Assembly: GCA_029974035.1 (NCBI GenBank)
Contig: JARKQG010000148.1
Span: forward strand, 1 to 42,723
DNA length: 42,723 nucleotides
DNA from: Eubacteriales bacterium
Lineage (GTDB): Bacteria; Bacillota_A; Clostridia; Christensenellales; Aristaeellaceae
Direction of reading: 5' to 3'
Positions 15,649 through 24,398 of the stretch are shown one piece after another. The position numbers and the translations under genes are program-made. The notes under the pieces were generated by a model. The model did not search any database. It was not told where the DNA came from and saw only the letters and a program-made list of their open reading frames with translations. The stretch's first letter is position 1. Each line of letters starts with the position of its first letter.

Positions 15649-17556
15649 TCAGGCCGTGGCCCGGGGGGCGTCCGCCTCCTCGCGGTAGGTGGGCACCAGC
15701 GCCTTGAGCGCGTCGCGCACCGCGGCGGGGTCCGCGCCGGCCAGGGTTTGAAGGGCCGTGAGCTTGGCTTCGAAATCCGGGTCCACCGCCACCGGGCGCA
15801 GCACGTTGATCTTTTCAAAGCGCGTGTTGTCCAGCGTTTCGGCCTCCTCGGTGAGCATCAGCTCCTCGTAGAGCTTTTCGCCGGGGCGCAGGCCGCAGTA
15901 GCTGATCTTGACGTCCACGTCGGGCTTCAGGCCACTGAGGCGGATGAGGTTCTTCGCCAGGTCCGCAATTTTGACCGGCGTGCCCATGTCCAGCACGAAG
16001 ATGTTGCCGCTCTCGCCGATGGAGGCCGCCTGCAAAACCAGCTGCGAAGCCTCCGGGATGGTCATGAAGTAGCGGGTGATCTCCGGATGGGTGACGGTCA
16101 CCGGGCCGCCCCGGGCGATCTGCTGCATGAACAGCGGGATCACGCTGCCGTTGGAGCCCAGCACGTTGCCAAAGCGCACCGCCATGAACCGGGTTCCGGA
16201 CCGCCCGGCCATCCACTGCAGGATCATTTCGGTGACGCGCTTGGTGGCGCCCATGACGTTGGTGGGGTTGACGGCCTTGTCCGTGGACAGCGTGACCATG
16301 CGCCGGACGCCGTACTTGTCCGCGCAGAGGGCCACGTTGTAGGTGCCGAAGACGTTGTTTTTCACCGCCTCCGCCGGGCTGAACTCCATCAGCGGCACGT
16401 GCTTGTGGGCCGCCGCGTGGAACACCACCTCCGGGCGAATCTCATCAAACACCTGCTCCAGCCGGGCCATGTCCCGCACCGAGCCGATCAGAACCGTCAG
16501 CGGAATGGAGGCGCCGTACCTGGCGTTCAGCTCGTTGGCCAGCTCGTAGGCGTTGTTTTCATAGATGTCGAAGATCACCAGGCGCCGGGGTGAAAACCGC
16601 GCGATCTGCCGGCAAAGCTCCGAGCCGATGGAGCCGCCGCCGCCGGTGACCAGCACCACCCGGTCCTTGAGGTAGGCGTTGATCGCGCCCATGTCCAGGT
16701 GGACTTCCTCGCGGCACAGAAGGTCCGTGATGTTGACGTCCCGGATCTCGCCGATTTTTTCGGTCTTGCCCGTCACGTCCCTGAGGGTGGGCACCAGCTT
16801 CAGCTTGCAGCCCGTCCGGGTGCAGATGTCCAGGATTTGCTTGCGCTGCGAAAGCGACGCCGAGGGAATCGCAATCACGATTTCGTCCACCCTGTATTTT
16901 TCCACATATTTGGGGATGTTTTCGGAACCCCTCAGCACCGGGATGCCCATAATGCGGGTGCCCGCCTTGGCGGGGTCGTCGTCCACCGCCACCACGGGCA
17001 GCCCCTCGCGAAAGCCCCGGGCGTTGAGCTCGCGGATCAGGCTCGCGCCGGCCCAGCCCGCGCCCACCACCATCACCCGGGAGCAGCTTTCCTTTTTCAG
17101 CGCGCGGTTCTTGACGCCGATCTGGTTGACCAGCCGGACGCCAAAGCGCTGCGCGCCGGCCATCATCATCAAAAGCAGCCACGCAATGGGGTAGACGGTC
17201 CTGGAGCCCATCAAAAAAAGGTTGGGCTTCATAAAAAGGTCCGCCACCATGCCCAGGGCCATCGTGGCACCCATGGTGAGCCCCGTGCCCATCATGATGT
17301 GCAGCGCGTCGCCCACGCTGGCGTAGCGCCACAGCGTGCGGTACATCTTGGTGATGGAAAAGGAGATCAACCCCAGCACCGTCATGATCGGCCAGAGGTT
17401 GGAATAGATCCGGAGCTGGAAGGGCGGGACGTTCGGCTCGTAACGCATCTGCATTGCCAACAGCATTGCCAGGTTGATGATCACAGCGTCAAACAGAATC
17501 TGCGCCGCGAGAAAGCCGATCGATCGGGCGCGGCTGCCGACAAAATCCTTGTTCAT
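15649..17556 (-). CDS. Membrane-bound nucleotide-sugar epimerase/dehydratase (CapD/WbpM family)
   Basis: A 635-residue membrane enzyme of the WbpM/CapD/EpsC group, which converts UDP-N-acetylhexosamines (typically 4,6-dehydration of UDP-GlcNAc) for polysaccharide or glycan synthesis. Four membrane helices fill about residues 12-130. A first nucleotide-binding domain has VVGAGWAGASLIREL; the catalytic SDR domain has VTGGGGSIGSELCRQ and STDKAVNPTNVMGATKR. The Tyr of the usual SDR YxxxK is Met here, as in the long membrane-bound branch of the family. The start is the ATG at 17556 with AAGGAG upstream; the frame runs on to 17628 without a site. No glycosyltransferases are nearby, so the product is unknown. 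Confidence 0.93.
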   Translation of the reverse strand: MNKDFVGSRARSIGFLAAQILFDAVIINLAMLLAMQMRYEPNVPPFQLRIYSNLWPIMTVLGLISFSITKMYRTLWRYASVGDALHIMMGTGLTMGATMALGMVADLFMKPNLFLMGSRTVYPIAWLLLMMMAGAQRFGVRLVNQIGVKNRALKKESCSRVMVVGAGWAGASLIRELNARGFREGLPVVAVDDDPAKAGTRIMGIPVLRGSENIPKYVEKYRVDEIVIAIPSASLSQRKQILDICTRTGCKLKLVPTLRDVTGKTEKIGEIRDVNITDLLCREEVHLDMGAINAYLKDRVVLVTGGGGSIGSELCRQIARFSPRRLVIFDIYENNAYELANELNARYGASIPLTVLIGSVRDMARLEQVFDEIRPEVVFHAAAHKHVPLMEFSPAEAVKNNVFGTYNVALCADKYGVRRMVTLSTDKAVNPTNVMGATKRVTEMILQWMAGRSGTRFMAVRFGNVLGSNGSVIPLFMQQIARGGPVTVTHPEITRYFMTIPEASQLVLQAASIGESGNIFVLDMGTPVKIADLAKNLIRLSGLKPDVDVKISYCGLRPGEKLYEELMLTEEAETLDNTRFEKINVLRPVAVDPDFEAKLTALQTLAGADPAAVRDALKALVPTYREEADAPRATA

Positions 17557-17616
17557 GGGCGCGGTTCTCCTTATGGCCCGGTCAGGCGTCGGTGAGGCCG
17601 GACGGTTGCGCGTACC

Positions 17617-17645
17617 ATTATAGCACACGCGGACCGTGTAGGCAA
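17617..17645 (-). promoter_or_regulatory. Promoter of the epimerase-xth-DUF2953-gerW operon
   Basis: Minus strand TTGCCT (17645-17640), 17-base spacer, TATAAT (17622-17617), about 60 bases before the epimerase start. Confidence 0.75.
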
Positions 17646-17660
17646 CCGGCGGCGCGCCGC

Positions 17661-17697
17661 CGAAAAGCGCGCAAAGCCGCGGCTTTTTCGCGGCGCC
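17661..17697 (-). terminator. Imperfect GC-rich hairpin after lplA
   Basis: Contains the palindrome AAAGCCGCGGCTTT inside imperfect outer arms rich in GCCGC and T/A runs. It could end the glyS-AEC-lplA operon; the stem is not clean, so this is tentative. Confidence 0.3.
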
Positions 17698-17739
17698 AAC
17701 GCCGGGAAGCCGGTTCCGCGCCGCGCCGCGCGGGAGGCG

Positions 17740-18696
17740 TCACAGGGTTTCGAGCCAGTCGCCCAGGTCGTCAAGGTTGAGGGCGCGGGCGCAGTGCGCC
17801 AGCCTCGCGCCGGCGTAGGGGCAGCCCTCGAGCCGCTCCGACAGCCTGGCGGAAAGGGTTTCGTCCATGGCGTCGGTGAACACGGTGACATCGGTAAGGG
17901 CGCCCTCCCGGACGGAGGCGTTTACCTCCACGCCGCCCCAGGGGAAGCGGGCGGAGAGGGTCAGGCCGCCCTCGGCGGGCCTGCCGTAGTTCCATTCGTC
18001 GCTTTCGTAGCGCGCGATGAGTGCCGGATCGATGGGGAGCGCGCCCGCGTCCTCCACCGGCGCGGCGCCATACTCGGCCGAGAAGGCGTCGATCACCGCG
18101 CGGTGCATGGAATCCACCGTCACCGCCGGGGAGAGCTCGGAGAGGTTCACCACCCGCGCGGGCACGCTTTTGACGCCCTTGGCCTTCAGCTTGTCCTTGG
18201 ATACGTTCAGGTAGCGGCCGATGAGGCCCATGTCCACGTTCACCAGCAGCGTGCCGTGGTGCAGCGCTCCGTCCTTCAGAATGCGGAAGGCGTTGCCGGA
18301 GAACTTGCGCCCCCCGGCGGTCAGGTCGTTGCGCCCGGAGGGCTCGGCGTCCACGCCCAGGGCGCGCACCGCTTCGAGGATGACCCCCAGCTGGCGCGCC
18401 ACGTCGTAGTCCGCCCGGGGCACCAGAAAGGAGAAGTTCAGGTTGCCCATGTCGTGGTACACCGCGCCGCCGCCGGAGGACCGGCGCGCCAGCGTACCGC
18501 CCTCGGCGGCGAGCAGGTCCGCGCGGCACTCCGCGCGGGCGTTCTGCCCCGCGCCGATGACCACCGTGTGCCGGTTCTGCCACAGGTACAGGATCGCCTG
18601 GTCCGGAGGCAGCCTGAGCAGCAGCGCCTCCTCCAGCGCCAGGTTGCGGTGGGGGTCGGTGCAGCGGGTGGTGAGGATTCGCGTGGAACGGATCAT
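17740..18696 (-). CDS. lplA: Lipoate-protein ligase
   Basis: A 318-residue lipoate--protein ligase that attaches free lipoate, via lipoyl-AMP, to the E2 and GcvH proteins. Signature blocks: RRSSGGGAVYHD (substrate loop), NLNFSF, GRNDLTAGGRKFSGNAFR with the catalytic Lys region, and HHGTLLVNVDM. The accessory C-terminal domain is present (about 250-318). The frame continues in front of this gene to 20190, but that part is only the shadow of the neighbouring genes; the ATG at 18696 has GGAGGG seven bases upstream. It follows the AEC transporter by 38 bases. Targets such as glycine cleavage or pyruvate dehydrogenase are not encoded in this window. Confidence 0.95.
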   Translation of the reverse strand: MIRSTRILTTRCTDPHRNLALEEALLLRLPPDQAILYLWQNRHTVVIGAGQNARAECRADLLAAEGGTLARRSSGGGAVYHDMGNLNFSFLVPRADYDVARQLGVILEAVRALGVDAEPSGRNDLTAGGRKFSGNAFRILKDGALHHGTLLVNVDMGLIGRYLNVSKDKLKAKGVKSVPARVVNLSELSPAVTVDSMHRAVIDAFSAEYGAAPVEDAGALPIDPALIARYESDEWNYGRPAEGGLTLSARFPWGGVEVNASVREGALTDVTVFTDAMDETLSARLSERLEGCPYAGARLAHCARALNLDDLGDWLETL

Positions 18697-18734
18697 GGGT
18701 GCCCTCCTGAGTGATATTTTCGGAACGGTCGGCG

Positions 18735-19667
18735 TCACAGCGCCTGGATCAGCGCCATGTAGCCGGGGATCGCGATCAATGAGCCCAGCGCGGTGATCAA
18801 TACGCCGCCCGCGGCGTACTCTTCGTCGCCGCCGGTGGCGCGGGCCACGATGGGCGTTTGGGACATGACCGGCATGGCGGCCTGGATGATGAGTACGCCG
18901 CGCATCAGCGACGACGTGCCCGGAAAGAGGAGCGTGGTCAGAAGAAGAAGTCCCGGCGCCACGAGAAAGCGCCCCGCGAGCACCAGCAGGTAGCCCCTCT
19001 GCCAGCGGATCTTGCCGCCCCGGAGCATCCGCATCAGCACCATGCCGGTGAAGATCATCGAAAGCGGCGTCACCAGGTTGCCCACGTACTTCGCGGCGTC
19101 CAGGATAAAGCCCGGGAGCCGGACCCCCAAAAGGAGCAGCGCGACGGCGGCGATGAAGGTGGAAAGCGGCAGCGGCATCAGCTTTTTCACGCCCAGCTTC
19201 CCGCCCTGGCCGGAATCCGCGCGCATCCGGGCGTAGCCCCAGGACCAGAACATCGACGTGTTGGCAATGTAATACAAAAGCGCGTAGGGCAGGCCCGCCT
19301 CCCCAAACAGCGCCAGCGATACCGGTACGCCAATGAAGACGGAGTTGGAGAAGGTCATCATGCACACAAACACGCCGCGCCGCCCCTTCGGAATCCGGAA
19401 GGCGCGGGCGGCGCCCACGGCGACGAGGCCGGTCACCGCCAGCGACGCCGCCGAGATCAGGATGCCTCCGGCCGAGGTGATCAGCTCGTCCCGGGTGAAC
19501 TGGGTGAAGATGTTGTGCACGATCAGCGCCGGCAGCCCCACCGACACCACCAGGCGGGCGATGATCTCCGCATGCTCGTCCCTCAGCCAGCCCAGACGGA
19601 TCAGCGCCATGCCCAGCGCGATCATCAGGAAGATCGTCAGCACGATGCTGACGGCCGAGAGCACCAT
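18735..19667 (-). CDS. AEC-family transporter
   Basis: A 310-residue polytopic membrane protein of the auxin efflux carrier (AEC) family, with about ten hydrophobic segments. Bacterial members move organic acids such as malate or malonate; the substrate here is unknown. Typical features are the N-terminal hydrophobic helix followed by GMALIRLGWL, the P-rich crossing helix VSVGLPALIVHN, and the C-terminal AAMPVMSQTPIVA. Its ATG lies three bases before the end of the GlyRS gene stop, with only a weak AAAGG further back, so translation is probably coupled to GlyRS. No regulator is adjacent. Confidence 0.88.
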   Translation of the reverse strand: MVLSAVSIVLTIFLMIALGMALIRLGWLRDEHAEIIARLVVSVGLPALIVHNIFTQFTRDELITSAGGILISAASLAVTGLVAVGAARAFRIPKGRRGVFVCMMTFSNSVFIGVPVSLALFGEAGLPYALLYYIANTSMFWSWGYARMRADSGQGGKLGVKKLMPLPLSTFIAAVALLLLGVRLPGFILDAAKYVGNLVTPLSMIFTGMVLMRMLRGGKIRWQRGYLLVLAGRFLVAPGLLLLTTLLFPGTSSLMRGVLIIQAAMPVMSQTPIVARATGGDEEYAAGGVLITALGSLIAIPGYMALIQAL

Positions 19668-19670
19668 GGG

Positions 19671-21050
19671 TCAGAAGTCGACCTTTTCGGCGATGTAGGC
19701 CTCCAGATCCGATATGGGCAGGCGCTCCTGGGTCATGGTGTCGCGGTCGCGCACGGTGACTGCGTCGTCCTCCAGGGTATCGAAATCCACGGTGATGCAC
19801 ATGGGCGTGCCGATTTCGTCCTGGCGGCGGTAGCGCTTGCCGATGGAGCCGGTTTCGTCGTACTCGCACATGAACTTCCGGGACAGCATGGCGTAGACTT
19901 CGCGGGCCTTGTCGCCCAGCTTGTTTTTCTGCAGCGGCAGCACCGCCGCCTTGACGGGCGCCAGCGCCGGGTGCAGGTGCATGACCACGCGGCTGTCGCC
20001 GCCCTCCAGCGCCTGCTCCTCGTAGGCGTCGCAGAGGAACGCCAGCAGCGCCCGATCCACGCCCACCGAAGGCTCCACGCAGTAGGGGATGAACTTTTCG
20101 CCCGTGGCCGGGTCCAGGTACTCCATGGACTCTCCGGAGTGCTGCTGGTGCTGCTTCAGGTCGTAGTCGGTGCGGTCGGCGATGCCCCACAGCTCGCCCC
20201 AGCCAAAGGGGAACAGGTATTCAAAGTCCGTGGTCGCCTTGGAATAAAAGGCCAGCTCCTCCGGGTCGTGGTCGCGAAGGCGCAGGTTGGCCTCGCTCAT
20301 GCCCAGGGACAAAAGCCAGTCCCGGCAGAAGCCGCGCCAGTAGGAGAACCACTCCAGGTCCTCGCCGGGCCTGCAGAAGAATTCCAGCTCCATCTGCTCG
20401 AACTCGCGCACCCGGAAGATGAAGTTGCCCGGCGTGATCTCGTTGCGGAAGGACTTGCCGATCTGGCAGATGCCGGCGGGCAGCTTTCGCCGGGTGGTGC
20501 GCATCACGTTTTTGAAGTTGACGAAGATGCCCTGGGCCGTCTCCGGACGCAGGTAGATTTCGGCGGCGGTGTCCTGGTTGACGCCCTGGAAGGTCTTGAA
20601 CATCATGTTGAACTGGCGGATGCCGGTAAAGTCTTTCTTGCCGCACTGGGGGCAGGGGATGCCCTCGTCGCGGATGTAGGCCTCCAGCTTTTCGTTGGGC
20701 CAGCCGTCGGCCTGCACCCGGCCGCCGGTGGCCTCCTCGATGAGCTTGTCGGCGCGGAAGCGGGCCTTGCAGGCCTTGCAGTCCATCAGCGGATCGTTGA
20801 ATCCGCCCACGTGGCCCGAGGCCACCCAGACTTCGCGGTTCATCAAAATCGCGCAGTCCAGGCCCGTGTTGTAGGGGCTCTCCTGCACAAACTTGCGCCA
20901 CCAGGCGCGCTTGACGTTGTTTTTCAGCTCCACGCCCAGGGGGCCGTAGTCCCAGGTGTTGGCCAGGCCGCCGTAGATCTCGGAGCCCGAAAAAATGAAA
21001 CCGCGGTTTTTGCAAAGCGCGACCAGCTTGTCCATCGTCAGTGCCGCCAT
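19671..21050 (-). CDS. glyS: Glycyl-tRNA synthetase, single-chain type
   Basis: A 459-residue glycyl-tRNA synthetase of the alpha2 type (GlyQS-like), not the alpha2beta2 type. It charges tRNA-Gly. The class II signature opens as [27 protein letters not shown], followed by the zinc-binding region with CKAC and CPQC (about 65-165), motif 2 [20 protein letters not shown], and motif 3 [13 protein letters not shown]. Two in-frame ATGs compete: at 21059 the GAGG site touches the codon, while at 21050 it lies nine bases ahead, so 21050 is chosen. No T-box leader is present; the leader is only about 40 bases. Confidence 0.95.
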   Translation of the reverse strand: MAALTMDKLVALCKNRGFIFSGSEIYGGLANTWDYGPLGVELKNNVKRAWWRKFVQESPYNTGLDCAILMNREVWVASGHVGGFNDPLMDCKACKARFRADKLIEEATGGRVQADGWPNEKLEAYIRDEGIPCPQCGKKDFTGIRQFNMMFKTFQGVNQDTAAEIYLRPETAQGIFVNFKNVMRTTRRKLPAGICQIGKSFRNEITPGNFIFRVREFEQMELEFFCRPGEDLEWFSYWRGFCRDWLLSLGMSEANLRLRDHDPEELAFYSKATTDFEYLFPFGWGELWGIADRTDYDLKQHQQHSGESMEYLDPATGEKFIPYCVEPSVGVDRALLAFLCDAYEEQALEGGDSRVVMHLHPALAPVKAAVLPLQKNKLGDKAREVYAMLSRKFMCEYDETGSIGKRYRRQDEIGTPMCITVDFDTLEDDAVTVRDRDTMTQERLPISDLEAYIAEKVDF

Positions 21051-21092
21051 CCGAATCATCCTCTATCCTATGATTTCTCCCGATTGTACATC

Positions 21093-21122
21093 ATGATACC
21101 AGCAGGTTTGCGCCCCGCGCAA
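21093..21122 (-). promoter_or_regulatory. Promoter of glyS
   Basis: Minus strand TTGCGC (21122-21117), 18-base spacer, TATCAT (21098-21093) with an extended TGG before it. Confidence 0.55.
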
Positions 21123-21185
21123 GCCGATCATGTTAATTTCTCGGGCCGGAACCCTTGTTAAATTCGGCTTGGCAACAATTGCGCG

Positions 21186-21214
21186 TGGAAATTTTCCTTA
21201 ACATATGGTATACT
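21186..21214 (+). promoter_or_regulatory. Candidate promoter of the caspase-Ig gene
   Basis: TGGAAA (21186-21191), 17-base spacer, TATACT (21209-21214). The -10 is good, the -35 matches four of six positions. Confidence 0.5.
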
Positions 21215-21311
21215 GTCAAAAAACTATGCTTTTTTTGCATCGCGGCCGCGCCTTTTTGCGTCGAATAGGCGCGGGATGAGACGCGCGACTTCAACGGGAG
21301 GTCTAGTACCT

Positions 21312-24098
21312 ATGAGGAAATGGGCTCAATGCTTGGCACTGGCGTTCTTGATGGCGGTGTTGACGGGCCTTCCGGCCGCGGCCGAGGGGGATGGCGTCAC
21401 CACCTATCGGGCGATGCTCATCGGCATCGACAACTACGCGTCCAGCGCGCTGGTCGGCTGCGTGACCGACGCCAACCGGATGTGGGCTGCGCTGCAGACC
21501 GCCAACGAGGCGGGCGCCATCTATCAGCAGCCCAAGATCCGCACAAACCTCAAGGCCGCGGAGCTCTCCAGCTTCCTCAGCGAGCTGACTGCCTGGGGCG
21601 TGGACGACGACGACGTGACATTCTGGTACTTCGCGGGCCACGGCTACATCAGCGACAAGGACGTGGCCTCCATCGTGGGCACTGACGCCAAGACGCTGCG
21701 CATTGACCGCCTCAAGGCCGCGCTGGACGAGATCCCGGGCACCAAGATTGTGGTGCTGGACTGCCGCTACGCGGACTCCCTGATCGAAAAGGGCGGCGCC
21801 ACCGCCAAGGACGTATTGCAGAAGTTCAACGACAACGTGACCAACATTTTTCTCAGCGATCCGGAGCACTACTTTGTGCTGTCCGGCGCGACGCTGGCCT
21901 CCTCGGTGACTGCCGTCAGCGGCACCACCGACGCCCACGGTCTGGTGACCTACTACCTGACCCGCGCCTGCGGCTACGACTACCAGGCGCAGCAGCCCGG
22001 TGACCTTGTGGGCGACGCGGACGGCAACGGCGCGGTATCGCTGGCCGAGGCCAAGGCCTTCATCGACGGCGCGGTGGCCGCGGAGAGCGGCGCGCCCCAG
22101 GTGCAGGTGGCCGTCAGCCCCGCGGACAGCGGCTACCCCGTGCTGGCCCGGCGCGCCAACACCGAGGTGCTCAAGGTGGACATGGACCGGACGGCCGCGG
22201 AGGTCGCAACCAACTATACCCTCCAGCTTCAGGCGCAGGTTTCCCCCGCGAACGCCACCCGCCCCGGCATCACCTGGGCCTCCAGCGATCTGGGCGTTGC
22301 CACGGTGGACGAAGGCGGCCTGGTCACCGGCGTCCGCGCCGGCTCGGCGCGCATCGTGGCCATGTCCGACAACGGCCTGACCGCCGCCTGCGATGTGACC
22401 GTGCGGGACGTCACTTTTGCCGAGAGCATTGCACTGGATATTGAAAAGCTGGTGCTGGGCGAAGGCACCAGCCGCCAGATGAAGCTGATCCTCATCCCGG
22501 CCGAGGCCGATGAGGCCGTCACCTGGACCACCGATGACCCCACCGTCGCAACCGTAGACAAAAAGGGCAACGTCAGCGCCAAGGGTCTGGGCGACGCGGT
22601 GATCACCGCCACCACCGAGCGGGGCATTGCCGCCGCCGCCAGCGTCCGGGTGGTCAACAAGGGCAAGGAAGTCACCGCCATCCAGCTGGACAAGCAAAGC
22701 GTGGAGCTCTACGAGGGCAACGCGCTGCAGCCGGAGTACAAGCTGGAGCCCAAGAACCCCGAGGACGACACGGTCACCTGGACCAGCAGCGATCCCGCGG
22801 TGGCCTACATCAACGCCAGCGGCCTTCTGGTGGCCGAAAAGCCGGGTACGATCACGCTGACCGCCACCGCCTCCAGCGGCGTCACCGCCGAGATGCAGGT
22901 GACCGTCAAGGGCGCGGAGCTGACCATCTCGCCTGACCCTGTGACGCTGAAAAAGGACGGCATCCAGAAGCTGACCGCCAAGGTGCTGCCCTCCGGCCTG
23001 ATCCTCAACACCACCTGGAGTTCGGCGGACCCCGCCATCGCCACCGTGGACGGCGAGGGCACCGTGACCGCCGTGAGCAACGGGCTGACCACCGTCACCG
23101 CCTCGCTGGACAGCGGCGTCACCGCTTCCGTATGGGTCAGCGTGGTGGACGTGCCCGCCAAGAACATCCAGATCAACAAGGGCAAGCTGAAGATGACCGT
23201 CGGCGCCGAGCAGGAGCTCAAGGTCAAGGTCACGCCCGCCAACGCCACCATCACCCAGGCCTTCTGGTCCTCCAGCAACGAGACCGTGGCCACCGTGGAT
23301 GAAAACGGCAAGATTACCGCGCTCACCCCCGGCAAGGTGGTCATCACCGCCCGGACCCACAACGGCAAGCGGGCTAGGTGCCTTCTGCAGGTGGAGCCGG
23401 TGGCCCTCAAGTCCATCAAGCTCAACCAAACCTCCGCCACGCTGACCGCCGGCATGGACGGCCAGGACACCCTCCAGCTGACCGCCGACACCAACCCGGT
23501 GTCCGCGGGCGTGGGCGCCGTCAAGTGGGCCTCCAGCGATAAAAAGGTCGCCACGGTGGACGAAAACGGCCTGGTCACCGCGGTGTCCTCCGGCAAGGTG
23601 ATCATCCGCGCCTCCTCCGGCAAGGTCAAGGCCGACTGCAAGATTACCGTCACCGGCAACGAGGCGATCTACAAAAAGCCCGTCACGGAGAAGGAAAAGA
23701 AGGTTTATGTCAGCGCCCGTCACATCTACTACAAGGGCGGCAACCTGGTGGTGGAAGTTTACTTCGCCAACAAGAGCGGCAAGACCGTGAAGCTTCCCTA
23801 CGCCGGTAAGCTGATCCTGACCCTTCAGGACGGCCAGGTTATCGAGCTCCGGGACATCGAGCGGGGCAAGAACCAGTTGATGAACGGCAAGATGGCCGTG
23901 GCGGACTACAAGTTCAGCCTGGACGAACGCCCGGAGCTGGACGGGTTGGATCTGCGCGGCGCCGCCGCGACCATCATGACAGAGGCGGACGAAGCCGCGG
24001 CGGGGGACGCCGCCCTGGGCGGCGACGCTGCCCCGGACGGCACCACGACCCCGGACGACACCCTGGACGACGCGGCGGGGACCTCCGAACCCGTCTGA
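21312..24098 (+). CDS. Secreted caspase-like (C14) protease with six Ig-like BIG2 repeats
   Basis: A 928-residue exported protein. Order: signal peptide 1-24 (MRKWAQCLALAFLM); caspase-like domain about 28-230, opening with YRAMLIGIDNY, with catalytic His110 in YFAGHGY and Cys151 in VVLDCRY; an EF-hand/dockerin-like loop at 235-246 (DADGNGAVSLAE); six BIG2-type Ig domains of about 80 residues each (about 290-780), each with WxSSDxxxATVD-like cores; then a C-terminal beta domain (783-890) and an acidic tail. Both catalytic residues are present, so it could be active. The ATG at 21312 follows GGGAGG; the upstream ATG lacks one. Substrate and role, such as surface-protein processing or autolysis, are unknown. 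Confidence 0.9.
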   Translation: MRKWAQCLALAFLMAVLTGLPAAAEGDGVTTYRAMLIGIDNYASSALVGCVTDANRMWAALQTANEAGAIYQQPKIRTNLKAAELSSFLSELTAWGVDDDDVTFWYFAGHGYISDKDVASIVGTDAKTLRIDRLKAALDEIPGTKIVVLDCRYADSLIEKGGATAKDVLQKFNDNVTNIFLSDPEHYFVLSGATLASSVTAVSGTTDAHGLVTYYLTRACGYDYQAQQPGDLVGDADGNGAVSLAEAKAFIDGAVAAESGAPQVQVAVSPADSGYPVLARRANTEVLKVDMDRTAAEVATNYTLQLQAQVSPANATRPGITWASSDLGVATVDEGGLVTGVRAGSARIVAMSDNGLTAACDVTVRDVTFAESIALDIEKLVLGEGTSRQMKLILIPAEADEAVTWTTDDPTVATVDKKGNVSAKGLGDAVITATTERGIAAAASVRVVNKGKEVTAIQLDKQSVELYEGNALQPEYKLEPKNPEDDTVTWTSSDPAVAYINASGLLVAEKPGTITLTATASSGVTAEMQVTVKGAELTISPDPVTLKKDGIQKLTAKVLPSGLILNTTWSSADPAIATVDGEGTVTAVSNGLTTVTASLDSGVTASVWVSVVDVPAKNIQINKGKLKMTVGAEQELKVKVTPANATITQAFWSSSNETVATVDENGKITALTPGKVVITARTHNGKRARCLLQVEPVALKSIKLNQTSATLTAGMDGQDTLQLTADTNPVSAGVGAVKWASSDKKVATVDENGLVTAVSSGKVIIRASSGKVKADCKITVTGNEAIYKKPVTEKEKKVYVSARHIYYKGGNLVVEVYFANKSGKTVKLPYAGKLILTLQDGQVIELRDIERGKNQLMNGKMAVADYKFSLDERPELDGLDLRGAAATIMTEADEAAAGDAALGGDAAPDGTTTPDDTLDDAAGTSEPV

Positions 24099-24116
24099 GA
24101 CATCCGGATTACGCGA

Positions 24117-24142
24117 CGGGCCGCGCCATGAGCGCGGCCCGT
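24117..24142. repeat. 26-nt hairpin, copy 1
   Basis: Arms ACGGGCCGCGC and GCGCGGCCCGT with a 5-base loop CATGA, 18 bases after the caspase-Ig stop. No T-run follows. Identical to 24348-24373. Confidence 0.8.
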
Positions 24143-24315
24143 CAGACCATCATCAAAGCCCCCGTTATGCTTTAATCGTTCCCGGCGGCGTGCACGCCGG
24201 GAACGGGATGGCACCATCAGTGCGCACACTGGTGGCGCTATCCGTACCTTTGGTCAGTGCGCTGCCCGGAAATTCCAGAGAATTTCAGGCGCACGCAGAC
24301 CCTTTCTCATCGCAT

Positions 24316-24377
24316 CGAAAAAACCGCGGGGTTTTTCGGTGCTTTGGCGGGCCGCGCCATGAGCGCGGCCCGTTTTC
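24316..24377 (+). terminator. Two adjacent hairpins with T-runs, including repeat copy 2
   Basis: First stem CGAAAAAACC with GGGTTTTTCG at 24316-24338; second stem is the duplicated hairpin at 24348-24373 followed by TTTT. They precede the RluA-type gene by only a few bases of leader, so they could act as attenuator or as terminator of the caspase-Ig transcript. Confidence 0.6.
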
Positions 24378-24398
24378 CATCGAAGGGAGGCGGTCCCC

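Noticed and set aside
17740..20190. An 816-residue open frame that fuses lplA with upstream sequence
   Set aside because: Only the last 318 residues match LplA. The front part is a frame shadow of the AEC and GlyRS genes, and GGAGGG places the start at 18696.
21060..21311. A T-box leader for glyS or a leader gene for the caspase protein
   Set aside because: The glyS leader is only about 40 bases and lacks T-box elements; nothing codes in the gap apart from the two divergent promoters.
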